Shown: positions 19,576 through 28,492, counted from the first letter of the stretch. The stretch is 64,000 nt of DNA from an uncultured Prevotella sp. (GCA_905233985.1 CAJOFA010000008.1:1-64000), one strand, 5' to 3'. Notes: generated by a model from the sequence alone, not told the origin. Made by a program: numbers and translations.

Positions 19576-21015
19576 ATGAAACAGATACCTACAACTGAAC
19601 GGGTGTTCAGCATCTTCAAGGAGCTGAACCAGATACCGCGACCTTCGCATCACGAGGAGAAAGTGGCTGACTATCTTTGCCGGTTTGCTGAGCGGCTGCA
19701 GCTGGAGTATGAACGTGACGCTGAGAACTGCGTCGTCATCCGTAAGCCCGCCACGCCTGGCCACGAGGAAGCCACGCCCATCGTGCTGCTCAACCACATG
19801 GACATGGTATGCGTGGGCATGGAGAATCCCCTGACCTACCCCATCGAGGCTTACGTGGAGAACGGATGGATGAAAGCCAGAGGCACATCATTGGGTGCTG
19901 ACAACGGCATAGGGCTGTCGATGGCGCTGGCGGTGCTCGAGGATGACAGCATCGTACACGGCCCTTTGGAGGTCATCACGACAACCAACGAGGAGGACGG
20001 TATGTCGGGAGCTGCCAACCTCTCCAAAGACTTCCTCCGCGGACGTAAGGTCATCAACCTCGACTCTGAAGACTATGACACCATCACGACGGGTGCGGCA
20101 GGTGCCTGTCTGCAGTTCCACCGCATCCCCATACAGCGCCAGCCGGCTCCGGGAGGCAAGCGTCGCTGGTATCGCATCAGCTTCGAGGGAGGATTGGGCG
20201 GACACTCGGGCGTTGACATCAACAAAGGGCGCTGTAGTGCTGTGATTGCTGCCTGGGCGCTGTTGGCTGCCGTCTATAACGAATATGACTTCGACGTGGC
20301 AAACATCCGCATCGGCGAGGCCAACGCCTCCATCGCCTCATCAGCCGAAATCATTGTTTGCGTGCCCTCGGGTGAGGCCAGCGAGTTTATGAAGGCTCAG
20401 GAGGAGATGATGAACGAATGGCTGCACGAGGAATACGGACAGGGTGACTCTCACATGCGCTGCACCATTGAGAAATGTGAGAAGCAGGACACGGTGATTC
20501 CCGCAGAGGCATTCAAGGCGCTGATGAGCTGTCTGGAACAGATACCGCAGGGCGTGGTGAAGATGAGTGAGGTGATGAAGGACACGGTGGAGACTTCAAA
20601 CAACGTGGGACGCATCTTGACGGAAGAAGACCATATCCTGGTATCTACCCATACACGCAGTTTCATCGACAGCGACATGGAGACGCTGAGCAAGGAGATT
20701 GCCGATGTCTTTGCTGAAAGCGGTGCCACGAGCGAGCTCGTGATGTCTGCTCCGGCATGGCAGGAAAACCAGCAATCGGACTTTCTCCGACTGACCAGCG
20801 ACACGTTCAACGACGTGTTAGGATGGCGTCCGCGCATGGTTGCCATGCACTTCGTTTTAGAAGCAGGCTTCTTCGTGCAGCACTATCCCGGCATCGAGAT
20901 TGCCAGCATCGGGCCGCGCATCGTGGAGCCCCACTCCACCAGCGAACGGGTAGAGCTCTCCACCATCGAGGACATCTGGCAGGTGCTCATCGCCCTGCTC
21001 AGCCGACTGGCATAA
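19576..21015 (+). CDS. pepD: Aminoacyl-histidine dipeptidase (M20)
   Basis: FKELNQIPRPSHHEEKVADYL, LLNHMDMVCVG, GTSLGADNGIGLSMALA, NEEDGMSGA, GGLGGHSGVDI. Confidence 0.93.
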   Translation: MKQIPTTERVFSIFKELNQIPRPSHHEEKVADYLCRFAERLQLEYERDAENCVVIRKPATPGHEEATPIVLLNHMDMVCVGMENPLTYPIEAYVENGWMKARGTSLGADNGIGLSMALAVLEDDSIVHGPLEVITTTNEEDGMSGAANLSKDFLRGRKVINLDSEDYDTITTGAAGACLQFHRIPIQRQPAPGGKRRWYRISFEGGLGGHSGVDINKGRCSAVIAAWALLAAVYNEYDFDVANIRIGEANASIASSAEIIVCVPSGEASEFMKAQEEMMNEWLHEEYGQGDSHMRCTIEKCEKQDTVIPAEAFKALMSCLEQIPQGVVKMSEVMKDTVETSNNVGRILTEEDHILVSTHTRSFIDSDMETLSKEIADVFAESGATSELVMSAPAWQENQQSDFLRLTSDTFNDVLGWRPRMVAMHFVLEAGFFVQHYPGIEIASIGPRIVEPHSTSERVELSTIEDIWQVLIALLSRLA

Positions 21016-21042
21016 ACATTCATGACTTAAAACCATCAAGAT

Positions 21043-21303
21043 ATGAAACACATACAATACGAGACCCACGGCACATGCTCAAAACTCATTGACGTGACTG
21101 CCGACGAGAACAACATCATCCGTCAGGTATTCTTCCTCGGAGGTTGCAACGGCAACCTTCAGGGCATCAGCAAGCTGGTGTGCGGCCAGCACATTGACGA
21201 TGTCATCAACAAGCTCGACGGCATCCGCTGCGGCACCAAGGGAACATCCTGCCCCGACCAGCTCTGCCGTGCCCTCGAACAGCTGAAACAGCAGCAGCCA
21301 TGA
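21043..21303 (+). CDS. TSCPD-domain protein
   Basis: YETHGTCSKLIDV..VFFLGGCNGNLQGISKLVCGQ..CGTKGTSCPDQL. Confidence 0.88.
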   Translation: MKHIQYETHGTCSKLIDVTADENNIIRQVFFLGGCNGNLQGISKLVCGQHIDDVINKLDGIRCGTKGTSCPDQLCRALEQLKQQQP

Positions 21304-21746
21304 CGCGCATCCTTTTTGTTTGTCACGGAAACATCTGCCGCAGCCCTATGGCAGAGTTTGTGATGAAGCATCTGGCGGAGAAAGCCGGACGCGCTGATGA
21401 GTTTTATATTGAGTCAGCCGCTACATCCACCGAGGAGATTGGCAACGAGGTATATCCCCCCGCCCGTCGCAAGTTGGCGGAGCACGGCATTTCGTGCAAG
21501 GGAAAGACTGCCCGTCAGATGACACGCAGCGACTACGCCCGCTTCGACCTGCTCATCGGTATGGACACATGGAACATCCGCAACATGACACGCATCTGCG
21601 GTGGTGACCCTGAAGGCAAAATACACATGCTCATGGATTACACCCAACGTCTTGGCGAAGTGGCCGACCCTTGGTACACCGGCAACTTCGACGCCACGTG
21701 GCGTGACGTCCTCGAAGGATGCCAAGAGCTGTTGAGAATTTACTGA
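21300..21746 (+). CDS. Low-molecular-weight protein tyrosine phosphatase
   Basis: FVCHGNICRSPMAEF; VADPWYTGNF. Confidence 0.93.
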   Translation: MTRILFVCHGNICRSPMAEFVMKHLAEKAGRADEFYIESAATSTEEIGNEVYPPARRKLAEHGISCKGKTARQMTRSDYARFDLLIGMDTWNIRNMTRICGGDPEGKIHMLMDYTQRLGEVADPWYTGNFDATWRDVLEGCQELLRIY

Positions 21747-22663
21747 TGCTTGCGGTCGGCAAAGTACATGCCGAAAAGAATGAGCAAGGTTCCAAGGATG
21801 AGCCAGGGGGTTACTGGCTCATTGAGCAGCCACCAGGCAAAGAGGATGGTGACGAGGGGGTTACAATAAACCCAGTTGGTGGCGACGACGGCGCCGAGCT
21901 TGCTGATGACCCAGTTCCAAAGGACATAACAGAGCAACGAGGCTACGACTCCCAAGAAGAGGAGGTTGAATATGATGGAGGGTGGAAGGTGGAGGGTGGA
22001 AGGAGAAATGAAGATGCCGGCTTCAGAGGGCATCAAAATATAATATGGAATCATTGTCAGGAGACCATAGAAGAACACTTTGCGGGTGATAAAGAGAGGG
22101 GCGTAGCGTTCAACGGCTTTCTTCGTGAGCAACGAATAAAACGCCCAGCACAGACAGGCAGCAAAGGCGAGCAGGTCGCCCAAGGGTGACAAGTGGAGCA
22201 CGAAATGTCCGTTCATCACAACAATCGCCATACCTAGACAGGCAAGCAGCGAACCCATCACCTGCACACGAGTGAAACGCTCCGTCTTGCGCCAAAAGAC
22301 TGCCATGAGAAGCATTGTAAACAGCGGACAGCTACAGACGATGAGCGAGGTATTGGTGGCTGTGGTGTAGAGCATGGCGGCATTCTCCGCCAGGAAATAG
22401 ACAGAGCCTCCCGTGATGCCCAGCAGCACCATCAGCAGCTCGTCACGCCATGAAGAGGCGAAGAGTGTTGAGCGTTGGGTGTGGAACACAGAACGCCCAA
22501 GGCTGTAGGCCAAGAGCAGGACGTAGGCGATGATAAAGCGCAGCGTGAAAATCTGCGCCGGTGACAAGCCTTCCTGCAGCAGCAACTTCGTGACGACGAA
22601 GGTGCTGCCCCATACGGCAACCACCGCAAAGGCTATTGCATGCAGGAATATCTTGCTATTCAT
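21740..22663 (-). CDS. DMT/EamA-family transporter with in-frame heptad-repeat insertion
   Basis: Ten hydrophobic segments; WGSTFVVTKLLL..; insertion ISPSTLHLPPSI at 21973-22003. Confidence 0.88.
   Translation of the reverse strand: MNSKIFLHAIAFAVVAVWGSTFVVTKLLLQEGLSPAQIFTLRFIIAYVLLLAYSLGRSVFHTQRSTLFASSWRDELLMVLLGITGGSVYFLAENAAMLYTTATNTSLIVCSCPLFTMLLMAVFWRKTERFTRVQVMGSLLACLGMAIVVMNGHFVLHLSPLGDLLAFAACLCWAFYSLLTKKAVERYAPLFITRKVFFYGLLTMIPYYILMPSEAGIFISPSTLHLPPSIIFNLLFLGVVASLLCYVLWNWVISKLGAVVATNWVYCNPLVTILFAWWLLNEPVTPWLILGTLLILFGMYFADRKHQ
21973..22003. repeat. Intragenic GTGGARG / CCTCCAC heptad array
   Basis: atggagg gtggaag gtggagg gtggaag ga. Confidence 0.85.
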
Positions 22664-22683
22664 TCAACACTCAACTCTCAACG
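22662..22683. repeat. TCAACNN heptad array
   Basis: attcaac actcaac tctcaac g between tyrA and the DMT transporter. Confidence 0.55.
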
Positions 22684-23447
22684 TTCTTCCGTATCTTCTG
22701 CAAATAACCCTTCATGCCCTCGGCATTCTTGGTGTCGATGATTTCCAGCAGTTCCTTCAGCTCCGTGCGTATCTGGCTGACCTGGTCATGGGTGTAAGGG
22801 TTGAAAAGGATTTCCTGCAGCAGGTAGTCATCCTCGTTAAGCACGCCCTTGGCAATACGCATGTGGCGCTTGAAGGTGGTACCCGGCGCGTCCTGATGTT
22901 TCATGACGGCAGCAAAGACAAAGGTCGATACGAAGGGGATAGAGAGCGAGTAAGCCACCGTCTTGTCATGCTCTTCGAAGGTGTATTCGTAGATATTAAG
23001 ACCTAACTTCTGATAGAGGTCCTTGAAGAAGATGCGTCCCATGTAGTCGCCCTCGCTGATGATGATGGCATTCTCCTCGGAGAGCTGTTGCAGATTGGCA
23101 AACGTAGGACCGAACATGGGGTGCGTGGAGACATAGCGGCGTCCCGACTGCTCATAAAACTCCTTCAGGTCGGTCTTCACGCTGGCGATGTCGCTGATGA
23201 TGCAGTCGTCAGGCAGATAGGGCATCACCTCCTTGAACACGGGAATGGTATATTTCAGCGTGACGGCATTGATGAGCAGCTCGGGCTTGAACTCACGTAT
23301 CTCCTCCAGCTCCGTGAAGCGCTGGCAGTTATAGGTGAAGCGCATACGCTTCGCGTCTTTCTCATAGACCGCCACCTCATGGTCGAAACTCAGCAGGTCG
23401 ATGAAAAAGCTTCCCATCTTACCTGCACCTAATACTAATATTTTCAT
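22671..23447 (-). CDS. tyrA: Prephenate dehydrogenase
   Basis: MKILVLGAGKMGSFFIDLL..CIISDIASVKTDL..YVSTHPMFGPTFANL. Confidence 0.92.
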   Translation of the reverse strand: MKILVLGAGKMGSFFIDLLSFDHEVAVYEKDAKRMRFTYNCQRFTELEEIREFKPELLINAVTLKYTIPVFKEVMPYLPDDCIISDIASVKTDLKEFYEQSGRRYVSTHPMFGPTFANLQQLSEENAIIISEGDYMGRIFFKDLYQKLGLNIYEYTFEEHDKTVAYSLSIPFVSTFVFAAVMKHQDAPGTTFKRHMRIAKGVLNEDDYLLQEILFNPYTHDQVSQIRTELKELLEIIDTKNAEGMKGYLQKIRKNVES

Positions 23448-23481
23448 AAAAAGAACTCTCCCCCTTATTTATTGATAATCT

Positions 23482-24507
23482 CTATTTGCTGACGCACAGA
23501 TTCCTCGTGACGAACTCGGGAGCCATGCCGCAGAGTGAGCCCTGGGCGCCGCGCTTGTCGAGTATCTCATTGTAGCGTGAGGTCTGCAGCACGGTCATGT
23601 TATGCTCCTTCTTGTACTGTCCTATCTCACGGCAGACGCGCATTCGCTTGGCCAGCAGATCCATAAGCTGATTGTCCAGTTCGTCAATCTGCTTACGCAA
23701 CTGTACGATGCCTTCAGTCGTCACGTGCTCATCACGAATCACCAGCAGCGAGAGGATGTAGTCGAGCACGTCGGGTGTCACCTGCTGTTTGGCATCGCTC
23801 CATGCCTTGTCGGGGTCGCAATGGCTCTCTACGAGCAATCCTTCGAAACCGAGGTCCATCGCCTGCTGACAGAGCGGGGCAATGAGCTCACGGCGTCCTC
23901 CGATGTGGCTGGGGTCGCTGATGATGGGCAGCTCAGGGATGCGGCGCTTCAGCTCAATGGGAATCTGCCACATGGGGAGGTTACGGTAGATTTTCTTGTC
24001 GTACGAAGAGAAACCACGATGAACGGCTGCTAAACGTTTCACGCCAGCCTGATTCAGACGTTCCATCGCACCAATCCACAGCTCCAGGTCGGGGTTCACA
24101 GGATTCTTGACAAATACAGGCACGTCAATGCCCTTCAGCGAATCGGCCAGTGCTTGCATGGCAAAGGGGTTGGCCGTCGTACGGGCACCAATCCACAGGA
24201 TGTCAACGCCGTACTTCAATGCCAGCTCCACATGCTCCGGCGTAGCCACCTCGGTAGCCACGAGCATGCCCGTCTCTTTCTTCACCTGCTGCAGCCAGGG
24301 CAAGGCTTTCTCGCCGTGTCCCTCGAAGCCGCCAGGTTTCGTGCGGGGCTTCCAGATGCCGGCACGGAAATTGTGACAGCCATACGAGGCTAGCTGCTTA
24401 GCGGTGTTCATCACTTGCTCCTCTGTCTCTGCGCTGCATGGGCCTGCAATGACGAAAGGGCGTTCGTTGTCACTCGGTAAATGTAAAGGTTCTAATTCCA
24501 GTTCCAT
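23482..24507 (-). CDS. aroF: Bifunctional DAHP synthase / chorismate mutase
   Basis: FVIAGPCSAETEEQVMNTAK.., GVDILWIGARTTANPFAMQ.., C-terminal chorismate mutase LRKQIDELDNQLMDLLAKRMRVCREIGQYK. Confidence 0.93.
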   Translation of the reverse strand: MELELEPLHLPSDNERPFVIAGPCSAETEEQVMNTAKQLASYGCHNFRAGIWKPRTKPGGFEGHGEKALPWLQQVKKETGMLVATEVATPEHVELALKYGVDILWIGARTTANPFAMQALADSLKGIDVPVFVKNPVNPDLELWIGAMERLNQAGVKRLAAVHRGFSSYDKKIYRNLPMWQIPIELKRRIPELPIISDPSHIGGRRELIAPLCQQAMDLGFEGLLVESHCDPDKAWSDAKQQVTPDVLDYILSLLVIRDEHVTTEGIVQLRKQIDELDNQLMDLLAKRMRVCREIGQYKKEHNMTVLQTSRYNEILDKRGAQGSLCGMAPEFVTRNLCVSK

Positions 24508-24562
24508 ATTCTTTATTATCTAATTTATTTTTCTCTCTTCTATCTAAGGATTATTATTTTAT

Positions 24563-24632
24563 CTAAGGAGACAAGGAGAAGAGGAGATTTTTAAGGGGAG
24601 AGTTGATACTCCTTATCTCCTTGACTCCTTAG
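24563..24632. repeat. 24-nt imperfect inverted repeat built from CTAAGGAG/AAGGAGA units
   Basis: ctaaggagacaaggagaagaggag ... ctccttatctccttgactccttag between aminotransferase and aroF. Confidence 0.8.
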
Positions 24633-24640
24633 AATAATTA

Positions 24641-25825
24641 TCACTCAGAAGAACACATTTGACGAATTCTCCCCAGAGCATTTTGAATCTTTTCTTCTTT
24701 GGCGCAGAGGGAGATGCGGATGTAGCGCTCTCCGTTGCTTCCGAAGATAAATCCCGGGGTGATGAAGACACGGGCCTCGTGGAGCACGCGCTCCGTGAGG
24801 TCTTCCACATTGGCATAGCTGTCGGGGATGCGTCCCCAGAGGAACATGCCCACCTGATTCTTGTCGTAGGTACACCCCAGCACATCCATGATCTGCTCCG
24901 CATACTGACGACGACGGACGTAGGTGTTGATATTGAACTCACGGTGCCAAGCCTCATCGTTCTTATAAGCCTCGGCAGCCGCCAGCTGTATGCCACGGAA
25001 CGTGCCGCTCTCAATGTTGCTCTGTACCTTCAGAATCCACGAGATAAACGTGGAGTTCGTGGCACACAAGCCCACACGCCAGCCAGGCATGTTATGGCTC
25101 TTCGACATCGAATTGAACTCTATGCAACAGTCCTTGGCGCCTGGCACCTGCAACAGCGAGATGGGGCGCTCGTTTAATATAAAGGAATAGGGGTTGTCGT
25201 TCACGACGACAATGTGGTGTTCTTGTGCAAAATGCACAAGACGCTCATAAGTCTTCATGCAAGCAGGGGCTCCCGTCGGCATATTGGGATAGTTCACCCA
25301 GAGTAGTTTGAAGTTTGAAGTTTGATGTTTGATGTTTACGATTTCTTCCAACTGGTCGAAGTCAGGCTGCCAGCCGTTATCTTCCTTCAGATTGTAGTAA
25401 ACGACGTTGGCGCCCAGGATCTTCGAGAGCGATGTATAGGTGGGATAACCCGGGTTAGGCACCAGCACCGCATCGCCGGGATTGACAAGGGCGAGGGTGA
25501 CATGCAGGATGCCCTCCTTCGAACCGATGAGCGGTAACACCTCTGTCTTCGGGTCGAGGTCCACATCATACCAGCGCTTATAGAACCCTGCCATCGCCTC
25601 ACGCAGCTCGGGCGTTCCCATCGTGGGCTGATAGCCGTGACTGTCGGGACGGCGTGCCACCTCACACAGTTTCTCTATCGTCTGCTCCGAGGGAGGCATA
25701 TCGGGACTACCTATAGCAAGGCTGATGATGTCCTTGCCCTCGGCTTTGAGCTGTGCCACTTCCTTTAGCTTTCTACTGAAGTAGTACTCCTGTACTAAAC
25801 TTAATCTGTCTGCTGGTTGTATCAT
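24641..25825 (-). CDS. PLP-dependent aminotransferase (aspartate/aromatic type) with in-frame heptad-repeat insertion
   Basis: NPGYPTYTSLSKILGANVVYY, WVNYPNMPTGAPA, SMSKSHNMPGWRVG; NIKHQTSNFKL insertion. Confidence 0.93.
   Translation of the reverse strand: MIQPADRLSLVQEYYFSRKLKEVAQLKAEGKDIISLAIGSPDMPPSEQTIEKLCEVARRPDSHGYQPTMGTPELREAMAGFYKRWYDVDLDPKTEVLPLIGSKEGILHVTLALVNPGDAVLVPNPGYPTYTSLSKILGANVVYYNLKEDNGWQPDFDQLEEIVNIKHQTSNFKLLWVNYPNMPTGAPACMKTYERLVHFAQEHHIVVVNDNPYSFILNERPISLLQVPGAKDCCIEFNSMSKSHNMPGWRVGLCATNSTFISWILKVQSNIESGTFRGIQLAAAEAYKNDEAWHREFNINTYVRRRQYAEQIMDVLGCTYDKNQVGMFLWGRIPDSYANVEDLTERVLHEARVFITPGFIFGSNGERYIRISLCAKEEKIQNALGRIRQMCSSE
25305..25337. repeat. Intragenic AGTTTGA / TCAAACT heptad array
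   Basis: agtttga agtttga agtttga tgtttga tgttt. Confidence 0.95.
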
Positions 25826-25837
25826 AATGCTTAACTC

Positions 25838-26680
25838 TTAATTCGTTTGTTTACCGTCCTTATATTCTCCTAAAATCTTTAAGTCCTTGGTCAACGGAAT
25901 GATGGCATCTATCGACTGGCGGTAGCGCGTCAGGTCGTCATACATCACATCAACGTAAAAGAGGTATTCCCATTCGTGGCCGATGATGGGCAGCGACTGT
26001 ATCTTCGTCAGGTTTATCTTGTAGAACGACAGGATGGCAAGCACATGACTCAGTGAACCTTCCTCGTGGGGCAACGAGAAGACGATGCTCGATTTGTTCG
26101 TGTCCGTCAGGGGGCGCAGGAGGTCGGCCTTGTTGGGATGGCTCACCACGAGGAACCGCGTAAAGTTATGCTTGTTGTCCTCAATATGGTCTTCAAGTAC
26201 CTTCAACCCATAGAGGCGTGCTGCCTCGGCGTGACAGATGGCTGCCCAGCCACGATGCTGACCCTCGGTAATCATCTTCGCCGAGCCTGCCGTGTCCTCT
26301 GCCTCCACGTTCTTCAGCTGCGGATGCTGCGCCAGGAACTGCCGACATTGCATCAATGCAACAGGGTGTGAGTGTACTTCCTGTATGGTGTCCCAGTCAT
26401 CATCAGGCAGACAGCAGATGCAATGGGAGATGTGCAGCTTGTGCTCACCCACCACCGTCGTGCCTGAGTCACGCAACAACTCATAGTTATGCAACAACGA
26501 TCCTGCGATGGTATTCTCGATGGCTACCATGCCTATCATCGTAGGGTCTTGACGCATATTGCCGAACACCTGTTCGAAGGTACTGCAGCATATCAGCTGT
26601 ATCTGCTCTCCCTCGAAATACAGGTGCGCCGCGATGTCGTGGAACGAACCTTCCAGTCCTTGTATTGCTATTCGTTTCAT
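25838..26680 (-). CDS. pheA: Prephenate dehydratase
   Basis: RIAIQGLEGSFHDIAAHLYF, MVAIENTIAGSLLHNYELL, SHPVALMQC, C-terminal ACT domain. Confidence 0.95.
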   Translation of the reverse strand: MKRIAIQGLEGSFHDIAAHLYFEGEQIQLICCSTFEQVFGNMRQDPTMIGMVAIENTIAGSLLHNYELLRDSGTTVVGEHKLHISHCICCLPDDDWDTIQEVHSHPVALMQCRQFLAQHPQLKNVEAEDTAGSAKMITEGQHRGWAAICHAEAARLYGLKVLEDHIEDNKHNFTRFLVVSHPNKADLLRPLTDTNKSSIVFSLPHEEGSLSHVLAILSFYKINLTKIQSLPIIGHEWEYLFYVDVMYDDLTRYRQSIDAIIPLTKDLKILGEYKDGKQTN

Positions 26681-26693
26681 CTTTTATTATTAT

Positions 26694-26730
26694 AAAGAAA
26701 CTCCGCTTTCACCTTGTGAGTGAAGCGGAG
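26694..26730 (-). terminator. Attenuator terminator hairpin upstream of pheA
   Basis: RNA CUCCGCUUCAC-ucacaag-GUGAAAGCGGAG-UUUCUUU. Confidence 0.88.
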
Positions 26731-26742
26731 CCTTATTTAATT

Positions 26743-26770
26743 ATCAATTTTCAATTCTAAATTTTCAATT
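26743..26770. repeat. CAATTYT heptad array inside the attenuator spacer
   Basis: atcaatt ttcaatt ctaaatt ttcaatt. Confidence 0.8.
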
Positions 26771-26843
26771 ACTTACGGCCTTCCGCTTCACAGTTCCCTG
26801 CAAAGTAAAAATAATAGCCGTAAAAGTAAGCTGCGTGCTGCAT
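26769..26843 (-). CDS. Aromatic-rich leader peptide (attenuator) MQHAAYFYGYYFYFAGNCEAEGRK
   Basis: Complete ATG-to-TAA ORF of 24 aa, 8 of 9 consecutive residues Tyr/Phe, directly upstream of the terminator and pheA. Confidence 0.88.
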   Translation of the reverse strand: MQHAAYFYGYYFYFAGNCEAEGRK

Positions 26844-26871
26844 ATTCTTTATTCGTTTTTTCTTTCGGGTG

Positions 26872-26879
26872 CAAAAGTA
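26872..26879 (-). promoter_or_regulatory. -7 box TACTTTTG upstream of the pheA leader
   Basis: Minus strand: tgtttgtttaattcgcagaaaagttaTACTTTTGcaccc. Confidence 0.6.
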
Positions 26880-27020
26880 TAACTTTTCTGCGAATTAAAC
26901 AAACAATTTGTTAGAAAAATGCAGAAAAGAACAAAAAAAAAGGATAAATGTTTGGTGCTTTTATCTTTTCTTCGTAAATTTGCCCCCAAATAAACAACAA
27001 CCACTAAAGACAGAAAAACT

Positions 27021-28337
27021 ATGAACAAGAAATTATTTGTTGTGGCAATATGCCTGTTCTGCATGGGCTGTGCCGACTTGTGTGCACAAGGTATCTTTGG
27101 TCGTATTAAAGACCGTGTGCAGCGTAAGATTGAAACCAAGATTGAAGACACCGTCGCCAATACTGCCAGCGATGCCGTTGACAGCGTCGTGGACGGAGCC
27201 ACCGATGCCGTGCTCGGCAGCGAAGATGAAGGTGATGCCGAAGAAGCAACAACCAACGGCAACGATGGAAACGAAGTAGCTGCTCCTCAGGCTGAAGTGA
27301 ACGCCGGTGCTGTGAAGAGCGATTTTGTGCGTGGCGGCACCATCATGTTCCAGGACGACCTCGCCGGTGAGCAAATCGGTGAGTTCCCCTCGAAGTGGGA
27401 CTTGGTACGTGGTAACGCTGAAGTAGCGACCATCAACGGCGTGAAGTGTATCGCTCTCGTGGATGGCGACGGATGGATTACCCCGTTGGTGAAGGGTGGC
27501 ATCAGAAACTATCTGGGCGATGTATTCACCATTGAGTACGACATGCTGTTCGATGACCGTCCCAAGGATGGCGCACCCAGCATTGAGTTAGACATCATGA
27601 ACGAGAACGAGGAGAGTGACCACGAGCTGTTTACGATTCACTATGGTATGTCATACGACAAGCAGACTATCGACTGCGACTATGTACGTCCTACGGCTGA
27701 AGGCTATACCCACAAGGAGGGAAGTTCCACAGCCCGTGACGTCTGTGTCATCAACGACGGCCGCTGGCATCACTTCGCTTTGTCGTTCAACAAGCGTGCC
27801 ATTAAGTTCTACGTCGATGGCAAGCGTGTCATCAACGTGCCCAACGCCAAGGCCGGTGCAGGTTGGTTCACGCTGTGGTCTGGTCATAAGGACGACCGTC
27901 CCACCTACGTGAAGAACGTTGTCGTAGCCAAGGGTGCCGTAGAACTGTATGGACGTACCGAAACTGACATGTCTGCCGTAGAGCGTTCCATTCAGGAGAC
28001 AGGCAAGTTTGTGACGAACAACATCCTCTTCAAGACGGGCAAGGCTGATCTGCTGCCAGAGTCGATGGCAGAGATACAGAAAGTGGCCGACTACATGAAG
28101 AAGAACCCCAGCGTTCGCTTCGAGGTACAGGGACACACAGACAATCAGGGCAGCGACGCCGTGAACGACCCTCTCAGCCAGAAGCGTGCCGAGGCCGTGG
28201 TGAAAGCACTTGAAGGCTTAGGCGTTGACGGATTCAACCTCCGCGCCGTCGGCAAAGGCTCACATGAGCCCGTTGCCAGCAACTCCACCGACGAAGGCCG
28301 CGCCAAGAACCGCCGCGTAGAGTTCATCAAGAAGTAA
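27021..28337 (+). CDS. OmpA-family protein with LamG-like N-terminal region
   Basis: C-terminal NNILFKTGKADLLPESMAEIQKVADYMKKNPSVRFEVQGHTDNQGSD..LSQKRAEAV..NRRVEF. Confidence 0.9.
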   Translation: MNKKLFVVAICLFCMGCADLCAQGIFGRIKDRVQRKIETKIEDTVANTASDAVDSVVDGATDAVLGSEDEGDAEEATTNGNDGNEVAAPQAEVNAGAVKSDFVRGGTIMFQDDLAGEQIGEFPSKWDLVRGNAEVATINGVKCIALVDGDGWITPLVKGGIRNYLGDVFTIEYDMLFDDRPKDGAPSIELDIMNENEESDHELFTIHYGMSYDKQTIDCDYVRPTAEGYTHKEGSSTARDVCVINDGRWHHFALSFNKRAIKFYVDGKRVINVPNAKAGAGWFTLWSGHKDDRPTYVKNVVVAKGAVELYGRTETDMSAVERSIQETGKFVTNNILFKTGKADLLPESMAEIQKVADYMKKNPSVRFEVQGHTDNQGSDAVNDPLSQKRAEAVVKALEGLGVDGFNLRAVGKGSHEPVASNSTDEGRAKNRRVEFIKK

Positions 28338-28374
28338 GGAACACCTTTGAGCACGACCGGAAAAATTTAGTTTC

Positions 28375-28440
28375 TATTTTCCGTACGCCAAAAAGGTATT
28401 TTCCCTATACGAAAAAAGTTTTTTCCGTACGCGAAAAAGG
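28375..28440. repeat. 22-bp-period palindromic repeat array, 3 units
   Basis: tattttccgtacgccaaaaagg / tattttccctatacgaaaaaag / ttttttccgtacgcgaaaaagg. Confidence 0.9.
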
Positions 28441-28456
28441 TCGTCACAAGGGACCT

Positions 28457-28492
28457 AAAGGGGAGTCACAAGGTATGTGGCTCCCCTTTTCA
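28457..28492 (+). terminator. Intrinsic terminator after OmpA gene
   Basis: aaaggggagtcacaaggtatgtggctcccctttt. Confidence 0.75.
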
